64,000 bases of DNA from a virus, in IMG/VR virus record IMGVR_UViG_3300030117_007673, positions 1 to 64,000 of that record; one strand, given 5' to 3'. The position numbers and the translations under genes are program-made. Under the pieces are notes generated by a model. It saw only the letters and a program-made list of their open reading frames with translations, had not been told where the DNA came from and ran no database searches. Positions 35,888 through 45,378 of the stretch are shown piece after piece (position 1 is the first letter of the stretch; each line of letters starts with the position of its first letter).

Positions 35888-38800
35888 TGGCCATAGAGAT
35901 AAAAGAAGATTTTTCAAGTTATTTTCAAGATGCGTTGCCTGAAGCGAGTGTTGAGAAGGTTACTATTGCAGCCGGTGGGCCTCCATCTGTAGAACAGCTA
36001 AAGATGATATGGTCTGAAGATCCGCATGTCAAATCTGAGAGGCGTGGATTCATCATTGAACAGCTGAAAGGGCGATCTCATACTTCAGGAGTACCTGACG
36101 ACAAGAATGTACATGTAGAGCTGCAACTTACAATGAACGCCCTAATACCAAAGGCAAAGGATATATTTGCAAGTTTTATATATAATGAAGAATTTTTTAA
36201 ATATTTTAGAGTTTTTGTTATATCAAATGAAAATATGGAAACATATGAAAAAGTTCTTGCGACGAGTGTTCATGAGCCATTAAAACAAATTAAACAATTA
36301 AGAGATCAATCCGTATTTAAAGATCTTTTTCAATACGGCGGAAGCGATGCTAATCCTACAGTAACTTTAAAACCTATTGAAGAACTCGGAACCCGCGTAC
36401 AAACTTATTCTCCAAGTAGAGAGGCCGTCGACTCTGTAGATCATACATCTAGAGGCGCGAGAGCTACAGGTTTAAATAAGAAAACTGACAATGATGGCAA
36501 TACAATTATTTCCATTCCTATGGATTTTGATTTTAAATACAACAGCGATCCATATCATTTGTCCTACTTCACTATAACAATGCTGGATATTAATGAAATT
36601 CAAAAAGATTATCCGGATATTGACTCATTGGATTTAGAATTTGTTTCTAGAGTCATACCGACTCTTGTCCTTGCAGAGGGAAAGGTGCCCACAAAAAGGC
36701 CAATATATAAAATAATCCCAATAGGAACAGATCTTGGTAAATATCCAAAACAACCTAGGATTTGGTCAGGCCCAGTCCATCAAATGCCGGATGGTACATG
36801 GATGACTGGTCGATCACATAGTCCTGCAAGAACATTCGGACAAGTATATGAATATGAACGCGGCGCTGCTGAAGTACGCCTTCTTAAAGGTTCTATGCCT
36901 TTGGAGCGTATCGAAATTGATGTGTCAAACATTCAAGACTTTAGAATTATCACTTCGAATATTGACACAATGAGCGAATTTCTTGACGAAGAAATTGGTG
37001 GACAATATCAAGCACGCGGCTTAGGTAGACTACAACAAGGAGACATTAAATATTTAACAAACGATAGAGCAGACGTTGAAGAGAGTGTGCCGTATTTTTC
37101 TGATTTATATTCCTCTAAAGACTATCAATATGACTCATGTGTTCGACTTTTCTTTAGTATGGATTATCAATCTCTCATCGAAGACTTAGGAATATTTAGC
37201 TCTTTCCTTCGTGGCGATATTATTTTCTCTTCAAGCAAAGTGGAAAAGAACTTTTATAGAAATATATTGAACAACTCACAACTTTTGTCACTTAAAGTTG
37301 TTAGAAAAAGAGTAAAGCTAGAACATTCGGGAATAAATAAATTAGGATATCCAGCTTTGGAAGATTTTGACGAAGAAGAAACACCAACTTTAGTTGCATC
37401 TTATCCTCCTAATCCTGAGTTGATTCCTAAAATTAGAAGAGTTAACCTGGCAAGTTTAGGTGGAGCCACTGAGTCGCTTAACGATCCATATCTAAAGCAT
37501 TTTTCAGTTTTAGATACGGAGATCTCAGGTGTGTCATATGGCAATTATATCTATGGTGTAGAATTAGAAGCTGTAGACGGGACAGTAAAAGTGTTATCAA
37601 ATATTTTAAATTCTATATTGGATGATTATAATATGATTAAAAAATATTATGAATTGGCTTCTTCTGGAAACGAATACGGGCCTTATTATAGTAACAAGAC
37701 TAAGAAATTTCAAAGTAGCTTTAAAGCGGTCAGCGATACTACTGTGGCAGTCAGTCTTAATTTTTATACAAATTATCTAAACAAATGGGCGCTTCTTTCC
37801 GGACAAAAAAAAGCACGCAGCCGTAACAAACTTAAACCTGAAGATATTGCTGAAACAGCTAGAGCTATGTTAGCCAGCACTGATTCGACTAATGGTTCAT
37901 TAAAAGGCATAGAATCAGTGATGAACCATATGGAGAGGACGTATAAGCAGCTTGAGAAGATATTAGATGGCGCAGTTTCGGGACCAGTTAAAAAGACCCC
38001 GGTTGACGATGGCTCCGGTACAACTGCAGCTCATTTTAAATCTGACGCAACAAGAACGATTAAGATTAGGAAATGGTTTTCAGATTTAGATGAAGTTGTA
38101 GATGTGGATGTTCCAAAGAATACTGGTTATGAATTTTTATCAGGTGGTGGACTCATGCAGTTTCTTATAACGAGAAATGGAATCCCTGGGCTGGTGTCTA
38201 TGACTCCAGAAGCTTACAAAAATAGAATTTTGGCAGAAACAAAAAAACATTTTAAAGATGTTAATATTGAAACTGCTAATGCTTGGATGATTAAAACAGA
38301 TGGTACTCGGGCTCTAGCCGATTCTGTTAGTTTTAGTATGGGTCAAACTAAGTGGGGGTATTTAACTCCAGGTGTCGCTTTTTTCAGAAATAAAATAATT
38401 TCATTGGTTGACACCGATGACGTATTCATAAATGCAGGTATGTATGATAATGACATCTATTACGAAGTTTTGTTAAATTCTCTTCGATATAATAACTCTC
38501 TTGATATTTCAAAAGAACCATTTGGCCTAAACAATAATGATGAATTCATATCAAGTTTTCCAATTGAGAAGCAAAAGATACGCGGAGGTCTTATTGATTT
38601 ATTGGCAGCTAATAATTGTACTGTTAGCAGTATGAAAGAATTTAAGAATAATAAGGAAGATCTTGTTAACTTAAGTGCAGCTAGGTCATTAAATACTTCT
38701 AAACCCACACCAGGCGAGAAAATTTTCTCTCAATTGGCAAACCAACTTTCTCCAATATATAAAAATGTAGATCCTTTTGCCGTTAATGATCATGATCCTA

Positions 38801-40107
38801 GCCCCGAATTAGATACGATACTTAAATATTATGTGAATACAGGCGGCGCTTCAACACCAAAATCACACACCTTTGACTTAAACAGTTCAAAGAACACTTC
38901 CCTTACGTATTTTAAAGGTTATGAATCACAAATACCAAATCAAATAAAAGCATTGATTCTTTTCATGACAAATGCAGTGACGTATAAATACCCAGGTATA
39001 GATACCACATCTTATGCGAACGACTTAAGAATTGACATAAATCGTTTGATGGGCGGGTTACGAAAAAGGGACAATTGGACTAAGCAATCATCCTTTCCGT
39101 TTTTTTATTACAACTTTTATAACATAAACGAAATTCAATATATTAATGGATATGACAGATACCCCCTTGCTAATATGGCTATTCGTAGACGATACAACAT
39201 GAAAGCTCCATTGTGGAGGACAATGAATGGAAATAGTTTCAGAGCCCTCGAGACAAATTTGAATAATGCAGGTGACGTTACTTTATGTCGACAAATTCCA
39301 TATAAAAATCCATCTCTTGGATTGCCAGACTTTCCAAATATAGATATTCAAACTTATAATGAACATTTCTTTTTGGAAAACACTCCTTATCCAAAAATAG
39401 ATCAGAGAGAGGCCCTCGAGGCTATGAGGCAAGATATTCAAGATTCACCTCCCCCTACAGAAAACAGACTCGTGATAACTAAGGATATATCAAATATCTT
39501 ACAGGAGGCGGTCGAGCGAGCCCTAGGGGAGCAATTATCACAAGGCGCTATCGAGTCAATAAATCAAAACGTTAAGGCGCTGGGAGGAAACGTGTTTCGA
39601 GCTTTTGAATTTGAAGCCGGCTTAGATTTGTCGTTAACTCAAGAACAAGCACTGCAGTTAACGAATGCAGACGGTAAATTTAATTTTGAACCATTTCCGA
39701 TTAATGAAACTATAGATTATATTATAAAAAACGTAGACTTGACGACTTCTACTCTTGAGTTTTTACGTATGAAATCTATTGAAGCAGGCGGAAATCCGGT
39801 AGCATTCCACAATCATCTTTATGAAGAATTTGAAAGAAGAGTTGCAGCTACTGGTGCAGCCCCACCAAAAATATCGAGCGGTACGGAATTTTTGAGAGGT
39901 GACGTTCTTTCATGGGTGACCGAAGCCCTCCATCCAGCCGTCGCCCAACATCCAAACGCCAAAGCTCTTCCGTTTTCAGCCGAGATATTAGCAAGAATCG
40001 TAGACAAAGCCATTAAGGATAACTATGGTTATAACGGTGCAGCTAGGAAACAAGTGCAGGATGGAATGGCAGCTGAGAATACTTGGTGGCAGAATAGTCC
40101 GTATTAA
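35887..40107 (+). CDS. Very large virion structural protein, family unknown
   Basis: A 1406-residue protein. I chose ATG 35887, which overlaps the previous stop as TAATG, over the TTG six bases upstream, because this coupling pattern is repeated in the window. There is no membrane segment. The first 100 residues are helical and charged. The middle is a mix of strands and Tyr-rich segments. The last 200 residues are helical and include repeated acidic and Asn/Gln stretches. No enzyme motif is visible. It lies between two structural genes and is most likely a tail or baseplate component. Confidence 0.55.
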   Translation: MAIEIKEDFSSYFQDALPEASVEKVTIAAGGPPSVEQLKMIWSEDPHVKSERRGFIIEQLKGRSHTSGVPDDKNVHVELQLTMNALIPKAKDIFASFIYNEEFFKYFRVFVISNENMETYEKVLATSVHEPLKQIKQLRDQSVFKDLFQYGGSDANPTVTLKPIEELGTRVQTYSPSREAVDSVDHTSRGARATGLNKKTDNDGNTIISIPMDFDFKYNSDPYHLSYFTITMLDINEIQKDYPDIDSLDLEFVSRVIPTLVLAEGKVPTKRPIYKIIPIGTDLGKYPKQPRIWSGPVHQMPDGTWMTGRSHSPARTFGQVYEYERGAAEVRLLKGSMPLERIEIDVSNIQDFRIITSNIDTMSEFLDEEIGGQYQARGLGRLQQGDIKYLTNDRADVEESVPYFSDLYSSKDYQYDSCVRLFFSMDYQSLIEDLGIFSSFLRGDIIFSSSKVEKNFYRNILNNSQLLSLKVVRKRVKLEHSGINKLGYPALEDFDEEETPTLVASYPPNPELIPKIRRVNLASLGGATESLNDPYLKHFSVLDTEISGVSYGNYIYGVELEAVDGTVKVLSNILNSILDDYNMIKKYYELASSGNEYGPYYSNKTKKFQSSFKAVSDTTVAVSLNFYTNYLNKWALLSGQKKARSRNKLKPEDIAETARAMLASTDSTNGSLKGIESVMNHMERTYKQLEKILDGAVSGPVKKTPVDDGSGTTAAHFKSDATRTIKIRKWFSDLDEVVDVDVPKNTGYEFLSGGGLMQFLITRNGIPGLVSMTPEAYKNRILAETKKHFKDVNIETANAWMIKTDGTRALADSVSFSMGQTKWGYLTPGVAFFRNKIISLVDTDDVFINAGMYDNDIYYEVLLNSLRYNNSLDISKEPFGLNNNDEFISSFPIEKQKIRGGLIDLLAANNCTVSSMKEFKNNKEDLVNLSAARSLNTSKPTPGEKIFSQLANQLSPIYKNVDPFAVNDHDPSPELDTILKYYVNTGGASTPKSHTFDLNSSKNTSLTYFKGYESQIPNQIKALILFMTNAVTYKYPGIDTTSYANDLRIDINRLMGGLRKRDNWTKQSSFPFFYYNFYNINEIQYINGYDRYPLANMAIRRRYNMKAPLWRTMNGNSFRALETNLNNAGDVTLCRQIPYKNPSLGLPDFPNIDIQTYNEHFFLENTPYPKIDQREALEAMRQDIQDSPPPTENRLVITKDISNILQEAVERALGEQLSQGAIESINQNVKALGGNVFRAFEFEAGLDLSLTQEQALQLTNADGKFNFEPFPINETIDYIIKNVDLTTSTLEFLRMKSIEAGGNPVAFHNHLYEEFERRVAATGAAPPKISSGTEFLRGDVLSWVTEALHPAVAQHPNAKALPFSAEILARIVDKAIKDNYGYNGAARKQVQDGMAAENTWWQNSPY

Positions 40108-40130
40108 TGGTACAATATGTACGATACTCA

Positions 40131-40136
40131 TAATTA
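40131..40136 (+). promoter_or_regulatory. Candidate late-promoter element (TAATTA)
   Basis: Within the 50-base gap before the TTG-start gene at 40158, the sequence ATACTCATAATTACTTAG has its TAATTA core 27 bases before the start codon. It matches the position of similar elements before 11759, 19965 and 44322. The match is weaker upstream of the core (ATACTCA versus ATACT). Confidence 0.3.
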
Positions 40137-40157
40137 CTTAGACAAGGGAAAATAGAT

Positions 40158-43100
40158 TTGAGCGACGAAACAAAAGAAGAAAAAGAAATTACTGAAGGCA
40201 CAAATCTGCTTGTTCCGGACAAACTTACTTATTTTGATGATGATTTCAGACACTTATATGACTTTAAAAAAGAGAATTATGATTACCCAACTTTATTAGT
40301 ACCAAAACTTGATATTGGCTATCTAGGTGGGCCAAACGCGCCGATGTACGAAAAACAGGAAATGTATGTACAAAAGTTCAACTCTCACTCCGAAGATCCG
40401 GTAAGAACATATTTAGGAAAAATCTGGGTTCATTCAAACAATCAGGGTTTAGTTTTTTTCAAAGAACTTACTGATCCAAATTTTAATGGAGTTACACCGC
40501 TTAAAGATTATCACATATCGACTTACGCCCTAGCCCCTATTGGGCAGGCGGGAATGTTTATTAGAAAGGAAATGTTGACCATAAATTATGATGGTCCTTT
40601 GCCAGCTGAAAAAAATGCGCAAATGTATACGAGAATAAAGAATCAAGCACAAGTCGGCTCACAAAAGTACCATGTAGATTTCACTTCAGAGCACACAATG
40701 CCTTACAAATATGAGGAGCTTGAAGATATATCTAATGCTATAGGGACAAAAGCTGCGTATGTTAAGACAGATTCCACTTACAATTATCATATTCCAGCAT
40801 ATGAAAATTTAATAAGCACGCCAGGAAAGTTCAAGTTTCCACCGGATTTTTATAATTCAGATGGCTTGGAAGATTTTATTGAAAAGATACTGCCAGATAT
40901 ACAAACAGGTATAGTCGATAATGTTTCAGCAGACATGTCTCAAGCAGTAAATTCTCAAGGCTTCAAAGTTACCACAAGTAATATACTTTTAACAGACTTA
41001 CATTTGACTTTAGCTGATTATATTCAAGGCATGTTTAAAAATAGTTTAACTGATAAGGGGAAGTTAAAAAGAAACGTTAACAAGCCAAAATTCGGTTCTA
41101 AGAATGGGCTAGATGTTGAAAATGAAGGTCGATATTTTGAAATTTGGACAAAAGTGGTCAAAAAGATTTTAGAAAAAAGCCCAGAGATAGCAACAAGTCC
41201 AGCTTCTTTAACGAGAGTCATGAAGCTGTTTAGTATATATAAAACCAAAATATTGCCCGCAGCTACAGTGCCGTTATTAAACGAATATAATGGAAGAAAA
41301 TATCTTTATCCAATGTTTAACGAAATAGAATTTTCTACAGATACCAAAACCAGGCTTGCAGATCTTTTATCAGAGTTTAATCTTGGCTATTCAGTACTAA
41401 AATCTATTCGACAGGGTATTAATGGCGATCTGCAAGATTTTCCATCCACAACTGCTAGAGGAAATATTGACTTTCAACTGTCTGATAGTGCTTATGTGAC
41501 ATCTAAAGATAAAATTATGGTATATGGGCCTTCTCGAGAGTTCGCAGAGAAAGTAGGTCGGGAGTTGTTTTCTTTTAGGTTTCTTGATACCTCTAATGAT
41601 GATTGGATAGACGGATATTTAAAACCGAATTATGATTTTTATGCTTATGTTGATAGTGATAAATATAAAATAGCAGGATCATGGCCATTCACAGATCATG
41701 CTTTGTTATTGAAGCCTGACTCCTACCCAATACAAAGCCCTCCTAATTCAGTCGAATTACAAATGACAGATTTGGATAATATAGACAATAAACTTTTTAA
41801 GACCATTTATACAACAGTTTTTAAAAAGAGGCTTCAAGCTCTTATCCAAGAAAAGACCAGATCGTTTGAAGACATTTTGAATGGTAAAAAAGCTTATACT
41901 GAAACAATTGCATATAGAATTGAAAAATGGTCAGTAAAAGATGAACAACCGGATGAATTTATTCAAGATGTGTTGTTACAAAATACTAGTGAAATTGATG
42001 TTTTGAATTATGTCGATACACAAGTTAGATACGAAATACCTTACATATATAAAATATATTCTTGGAACGCGATATTTGGAACACAATATAGATATGCGCT
42101 AGCATCACCAGACCCCAACGATATGCAGCCAGAAGAAGCAAGTCAATCAAACAGTTCCCTTATCGGTATGATGGGGGTCATTCAAAATGCAGTTGTAGAA
42201 GCTGAACAAGAAGGTAAACTTCTGGAAGATGTTTATAGGAGAGCAGCACATTTGTTGGTCGCAGATCTAGCACAGAGGCTTTGGTTTAAAAAGAATCTCT
42301 CATCAAGCTACACCACTGGGGATTCGGATATGCCACCTTGGCAGCTTTCACCTGCAGATTTGGAGCTTTTGGATACTATAGCATGTGGCGCGCCGGTTGA
42401 TTATGAAAACAACTTCCCTGTTGGCTTCACAGGCGGCTCAATGCAATGCACGCATTCAAATGCTAGCAATTATTCATTGCCAGGGGTTAACAATATGGCA
42501 GGTTGTTGTACAAAATATAATGATTCTGATTTAAATACTTTTGAAAATGAACTATTTTCCCTATATTGTGATCATATGGACAATGCCCTAGGTAAGTCGG
42601 GAGATAAATTTAAATTTTCTTACGAGGACGCTCATTTCTCAATCGACTATAAAGATTATGGAAACGGAGACCCATATCAGGATATATTTTCAGCCACACT
42701 AAATTCTATCATAGCTCGGAGAGTTAGTTGGATGATAGAAAATGGGGTGACAATAGAAGCAACAGCGGACAACAACACCAGCCTTACAACTGCAGGTGTT
42801 TCTGGGGGCTTTGCTGATGGGCAGCAATTCCCATCTTGGTCTAAAAACAAAGGGTGGACTTCGGATCAACTCGATGCGCTTTCTAATCGTTGGGATGCGA
42901 TAAGAAATATAGTTGGAACAGTGGACAGCCCATGGTATGATAATACCCGCGTCAATAAGAAGTTTAATGTCGGGCAAGAAAGTAACACTGGCTTGTTTGG
43001 TATAGTTAGTGATAATTTCGCTGAATCAAAACTTGAGCAAGCGGGTAATTTTCCTGACAAATCGTTATCTTTTGACATTCCATTTGTTGATGCGTATAAA

Positions 43101-44252
43101 TTTTTAAGGGCGTTTGATTTGATGAAGTGTAAGCCCTACACTAGGGTCTTAGAGCCCGATACTGTACTCGGGTACAACCTTGGTAGTTCAGGTGATGAAG
43201 CTAAGTTTTACACCTTGTTTAACAGAGCTTTGATTCAATATGTCGCAGCGGTTGAAAAATATATTGAATTTAAAAACCCCGCACCCGCTCCGACGCCTCC
43301 AGCGGATCCTCCACAAGAACAACAGTTAGCAGAGTCTGGTACCACGAGTATCAAAGTCATTTCAAAACCGATAGTTAAAGTTGTGGAAATGCCTTATTTC
43401 ACGACTCCAGTTATGTCAGTTGAAGACTCGAATCCATTGTATCCAAATGTAGATATAATTCCATACAAAGGACACAATAACAAAATATTGATTAACCTTA
43501 ACTCTAACACTGGAGAGATAAGTGAACCACCAAATTTGTTTACTGAAAAAGGCATGAGAAATCTTTATAAAAAAGAATACGGAGAAAATTGGGAATCAAA
43601 ACGGATCGAATTCGCGCCGATCACTTTCAAGGGCGACGACGCGCCGAAAGAATTTATCATCAGAAAAAGAGATACAAGACCAAGCTCGATTGTAGATTTT
43701 AAAAGGGTAAATTCAAACGAAATTGTGTTGCCGTCAAATGGATATTCTGCAACATCTTTTGTTGACAATATTGTTCCGAATAAAAAATATTGGTACGGCT
43801 TTAGAACAAGAGATGTTCACAATCATGTTTCTAACATAGGGCCAATTTATCAAGTGGAGATGGTTGATACTGATGGTGCTATTTATTTATTAGTTGAAGT
43901 AATAGAACCCAAAGCAAAGGTTGAAAAAATTAAAACAAAGTCAGCAAGAAGATATCTCCAAGTACAACCTACAGTTCGCCATACTTTGCTAAATGAAGAG
44001 AAGACATTTGGAGAAGATATTGAAAATAAGAATGTTGTATCTGCAATTGGTAAAAAACCGGCTCTAGGAGATGCGTCTCCTTCGCTTTTCGACGCTGGCG
44101 AGACACAGAAGTTTAAAATAAGATTAACATCCAAGGACACAGGAAAGAAAATCGATCTAAATGTTAGGTTTGTTCATCAACATGAAAAAACTCCGACAGA
44201 GGAAAGTAATGATAAAAATACTAACTTAGATCCGGAAAATTCTAATGGGTAA
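40158..44252 (+). CDS. Very large virion structural protein with C-terminal FN3-like domain
   Basis: A 1364-residue protein read from TTG with AAGGGA upstream. Most of it has no recognised family. Two local features stand out. Near residues 761-788 is a Cys/Asn/Tyr pattern (QCTHSNASNYS followed by GCC and TKYND), resembling the CTxxxAxNYxxxAxxDxGxC module common in marine bacterial and phage surface proteins. Near residues 1190-1245, SFVDNIVPNKKYWYGFRTRD and the following strand look like a fibronectin type III fold. A Pro-rich hinge (PAPAPTPPADPP) at about 1040 divides the protein. The last 100 residues are Lys/Glu rich. It is most likely a peripheral tail protein. Confidence 0.5.
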   Translation: MSDETKEEKEITEGTNLLVPDKLTYFDDDFRHLYDFKKENYDYPTLLVPKLDIGYLGGPNAPMYEKQEMYVQKFNSHSEDPVRTYLGKIWVHSNNQGLVFFKELTDPNFNGVTPLKDYHISTYALAPIGQAGMFIRKEMLTINYDGPLPAEKNAQMYTRIKNQAQVGSQKYHVDFTSEHTMPYKYEELEDISNAIGTKAAYVKTDSTYNYHIPAYENLISTPGKFKFPPDFYNSDGLEDFIEKILPDIQTGIVDNVSADMSQAVNSQGFKVTTSNILLTDLHLTLADYIQGMFKNSLTDKGKLKRNVNKPKFGSKNGLDVENEGRYFEIWTKVVKKILEKSPEIATSPASLTRVMKLFSIYKTKILPAATVPLLNEYNGRKYLYPMFNEIEFSTDTKTRLADLLSEFNLGYSVLKSIRQGINGDLQDFPSTTARGNIDFQLSDSAYVTSKDKIMVYGPSREFAEKVGRELFSFRFLDTSNDDWIDGYLKPNYDFYAYVDSDKYKIAGSWPFTDHALLLKPDSYPIQSPPNSVELQMTDLDNIDNKLFKTIYTTVFKKRLQALIQEKTRSFEDILNGKKAYTETIAYRIEKWSVKDEQPDEFIQDVLLQNTSEIDVLNYVDTQVRYEIPYIYKIYSWNAIFGTQYRYALASPDPNDMQPEEASQSNSSLIGMMGVIQNAVVEAEQEGKLLEDVYRRAAHLLVADLAQRLWFKKNLSSSYTTGDSDMPPWQLSPADLELLDTIACGAPVDYENNFPVGFTGGSMQCTHSNASNYSLPGVNNMAGCCTKYNDSDLNTFENELFSLYCDHMDNALGKSGDKFKFSYEDAHFSIDYKDYGNGDPYQDIFSATLNSIIARRVSWMIENGVTIEATADNNTSLTTAGVSGGFADGQQFPSWSKNKGWTSDQLDALSNRWDAIRNIVGTVDSPWYDNTRVNKKFNVGQESNTGLFGIVSDNFAESKLEQAGNFPDKSLSFDIPFVDAYKFLRAFDLMKCKPYTRVLEPDTVLGYNLGSSGDEAKFYTLFNRALIQYVAAVEKYIEFKNPAPAPTPPADPPQEQQLAESGTTSIKVISKPIVKVVEMPYFTTPVMSVEDSNPLYPNVDIIPYKGHNNKILINLNSNTGEISEPPNLFTEKGMRNLYKKEYGENWESKRIEFAPITFKGDDAPKEFIIRKRDTRPSSIVDFKRVNSNEIVLPSNGYSATSFVDNIVPNKKYWYGFRTRDVHNHVSNIGPIYQVEMVDTDGAIYLLVEVIEPKAKVEKIKTKSARRYLQVQPTVRHTLLNEEKTFGEDIENKNVVSAIGKKPALGDASPSLFDAGETQKFKIRLTSKDTGKKIDLNVRFVHQHEKTPTEESNDKNTNLDPENSNG

Positions 44253-44288
44253 TAATTAATTTAAGATTTATGTCAATTTCGTTTTATA

Positions 44289-44299
44289 ATACTAATTAT
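44289..44299 (+). promoter_or_regulatory. Candidate late-promoter element (ATACTAATTAT)
   Basis: In the 69-base gap before the 44322 gene, ATACTAATTAT is identical to the element before the gp6-like gene, and its TAATTA core is again 29 bases before the ATG. It overlaps a TATAAT (44285-44290), so either a host sigma70-like -10 or a phage late -10 could be read. Two identical 11-base matches at the same spacing make this the best-supported pair of the set. Confidence 0.4.
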
Positions 44300-44321
44300 A
44301 AGAGAATAAAAGGAGAAAATT

Positions 44322-45353
44322 ATGGCTTTTCTTGACAACAGTGGCGACATTATTCTAGACGCCGTTTTGACAGATACTGGACGTATGCGACTGGCCAGAG
44401 GTGATGGCACCTTCAAGATTGCAAAATTCGCTTTGGGTGACGATGAGATTAACTATGAACTTTATAATAAAAATCATCCGAGCGGAAGTGCTTATTATGA
44501 TCTCGATATTCTCCAAACTCCAGTGTTAGAAGCTTTTACGAATAATACATCAATGATGAACTCAAAGTTGATGTCAATTCCTAGAACAAATCTATTGTAT
44601 CTTCCAATAATGAAGCTTTTTAGAGAAGGCAACTCAGCAACAAACGTTGCAAATGCATTGGCTGGAACCAACGGCAAATTTATAGTCGCCGTTGATGAGC
44701 AGTCAGCTAACACAACTGATGGTACATCTCCTCCTGGAAAGGGCTTGATGGCCAAAGGCACCAATGCTCCAGGTGGTGTTATTGACGGTTTTGGAACACA
44801 ACCGGGCGGAACTACTGCTTTCATTAGAGTCGACCAAGGATTGGATACAACTGAAATCAACCCCAACTTTAGCCTTGCTCAGGACTTAGTTGAGACTCAA
44901 TATATGATACAAATGGATAATAGATTAGGCTACATGGTTTCTGCGGGTCCAGTTGGCGGCGGCCAAGCAGGGTTACAGAATTATTCTGCAGGTACGGCTA
45001 ACAGCCCAGCAAAAGTTAGCTTTATTGATGATGATAATATCGCAACATACTATGTCAACCTTAGCACAGACCCTCAGTTTGTCGCAGATCTACAAAGCTG
45101 GACAGAAACTAACACTACCTCAATCGAAGGTCCCAGAGGAACTGCGTTAGTGTTTTCAATTAACTCCCAATTACAGCTTCGCCAAAGTGATTATCTTTTT
45201 GGCAAATTAGGAAAAAAGAGTCAGACCTGGACTGTTGATAGTACAGCCCTCACAGTTCATTATATTGACACGACAATTCGTGTAATGGGGGCGACAACAG
45301 GGTATAAGATCGATATTCCTGTTCGATATATGAAATATGTATCAGGTCACTAA
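44322..45353 (+). CDS. Virion structural protein with LTxxGxxxLxxGxFK N-terminal domain
   Basis: A 343-residue protein with a strong ribosome site (AAAAGGAG) and ATG start. N-terminal residues about 8-50 (DIILDAVLTDTGRMRLARGDGTFKIAKFALGDDEINYELY) share the plan of the 34823 gene. After this come a Gly/Ser-rich segment and a beta-rich C-terminus ending in RVMGATTGYKIDIPVRYMKYVSGH. No enzyme motif is seen. The strong ribosome site and the candidate promoter just upstream suggest high expression, as expected for an abundant tail protein, but its exact place in the virion is unknown. Confidence 0.6.
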   Translation: MAFLDNSGDIILDAVLTDTGRMRLARGDGTFKIAKFALGDDEINYELYNKNHPSGSAYYDLDILQTPVLEAFTNNTSMMNSKLMSIPRTNLLYLPIMKLFREGNSATNVANALAGTNGKFIVAVDEQSANTTDGTSPPGKGLMAKGTNAPGGVIDGFGTQPGGTTAFIRVDQGLDTTEINPNFSLAQDLVETQYMIQMDNRLGYMVSAGPVGGGQAGLQNYSAGTANSPAKVSFIDDDNIATYYVNLSTDPQFVADLQSWTETNTTSIEGPRGTALVFSINSQLQLRQSDYLFGKLGKKSQTWTVDSTALTVHYIDTTIRVMGATTGYKIDIPVRYMKYVSGH

Positions 45354-45378
45354 TAACATTTAAACAAGGTAAGGAAAT

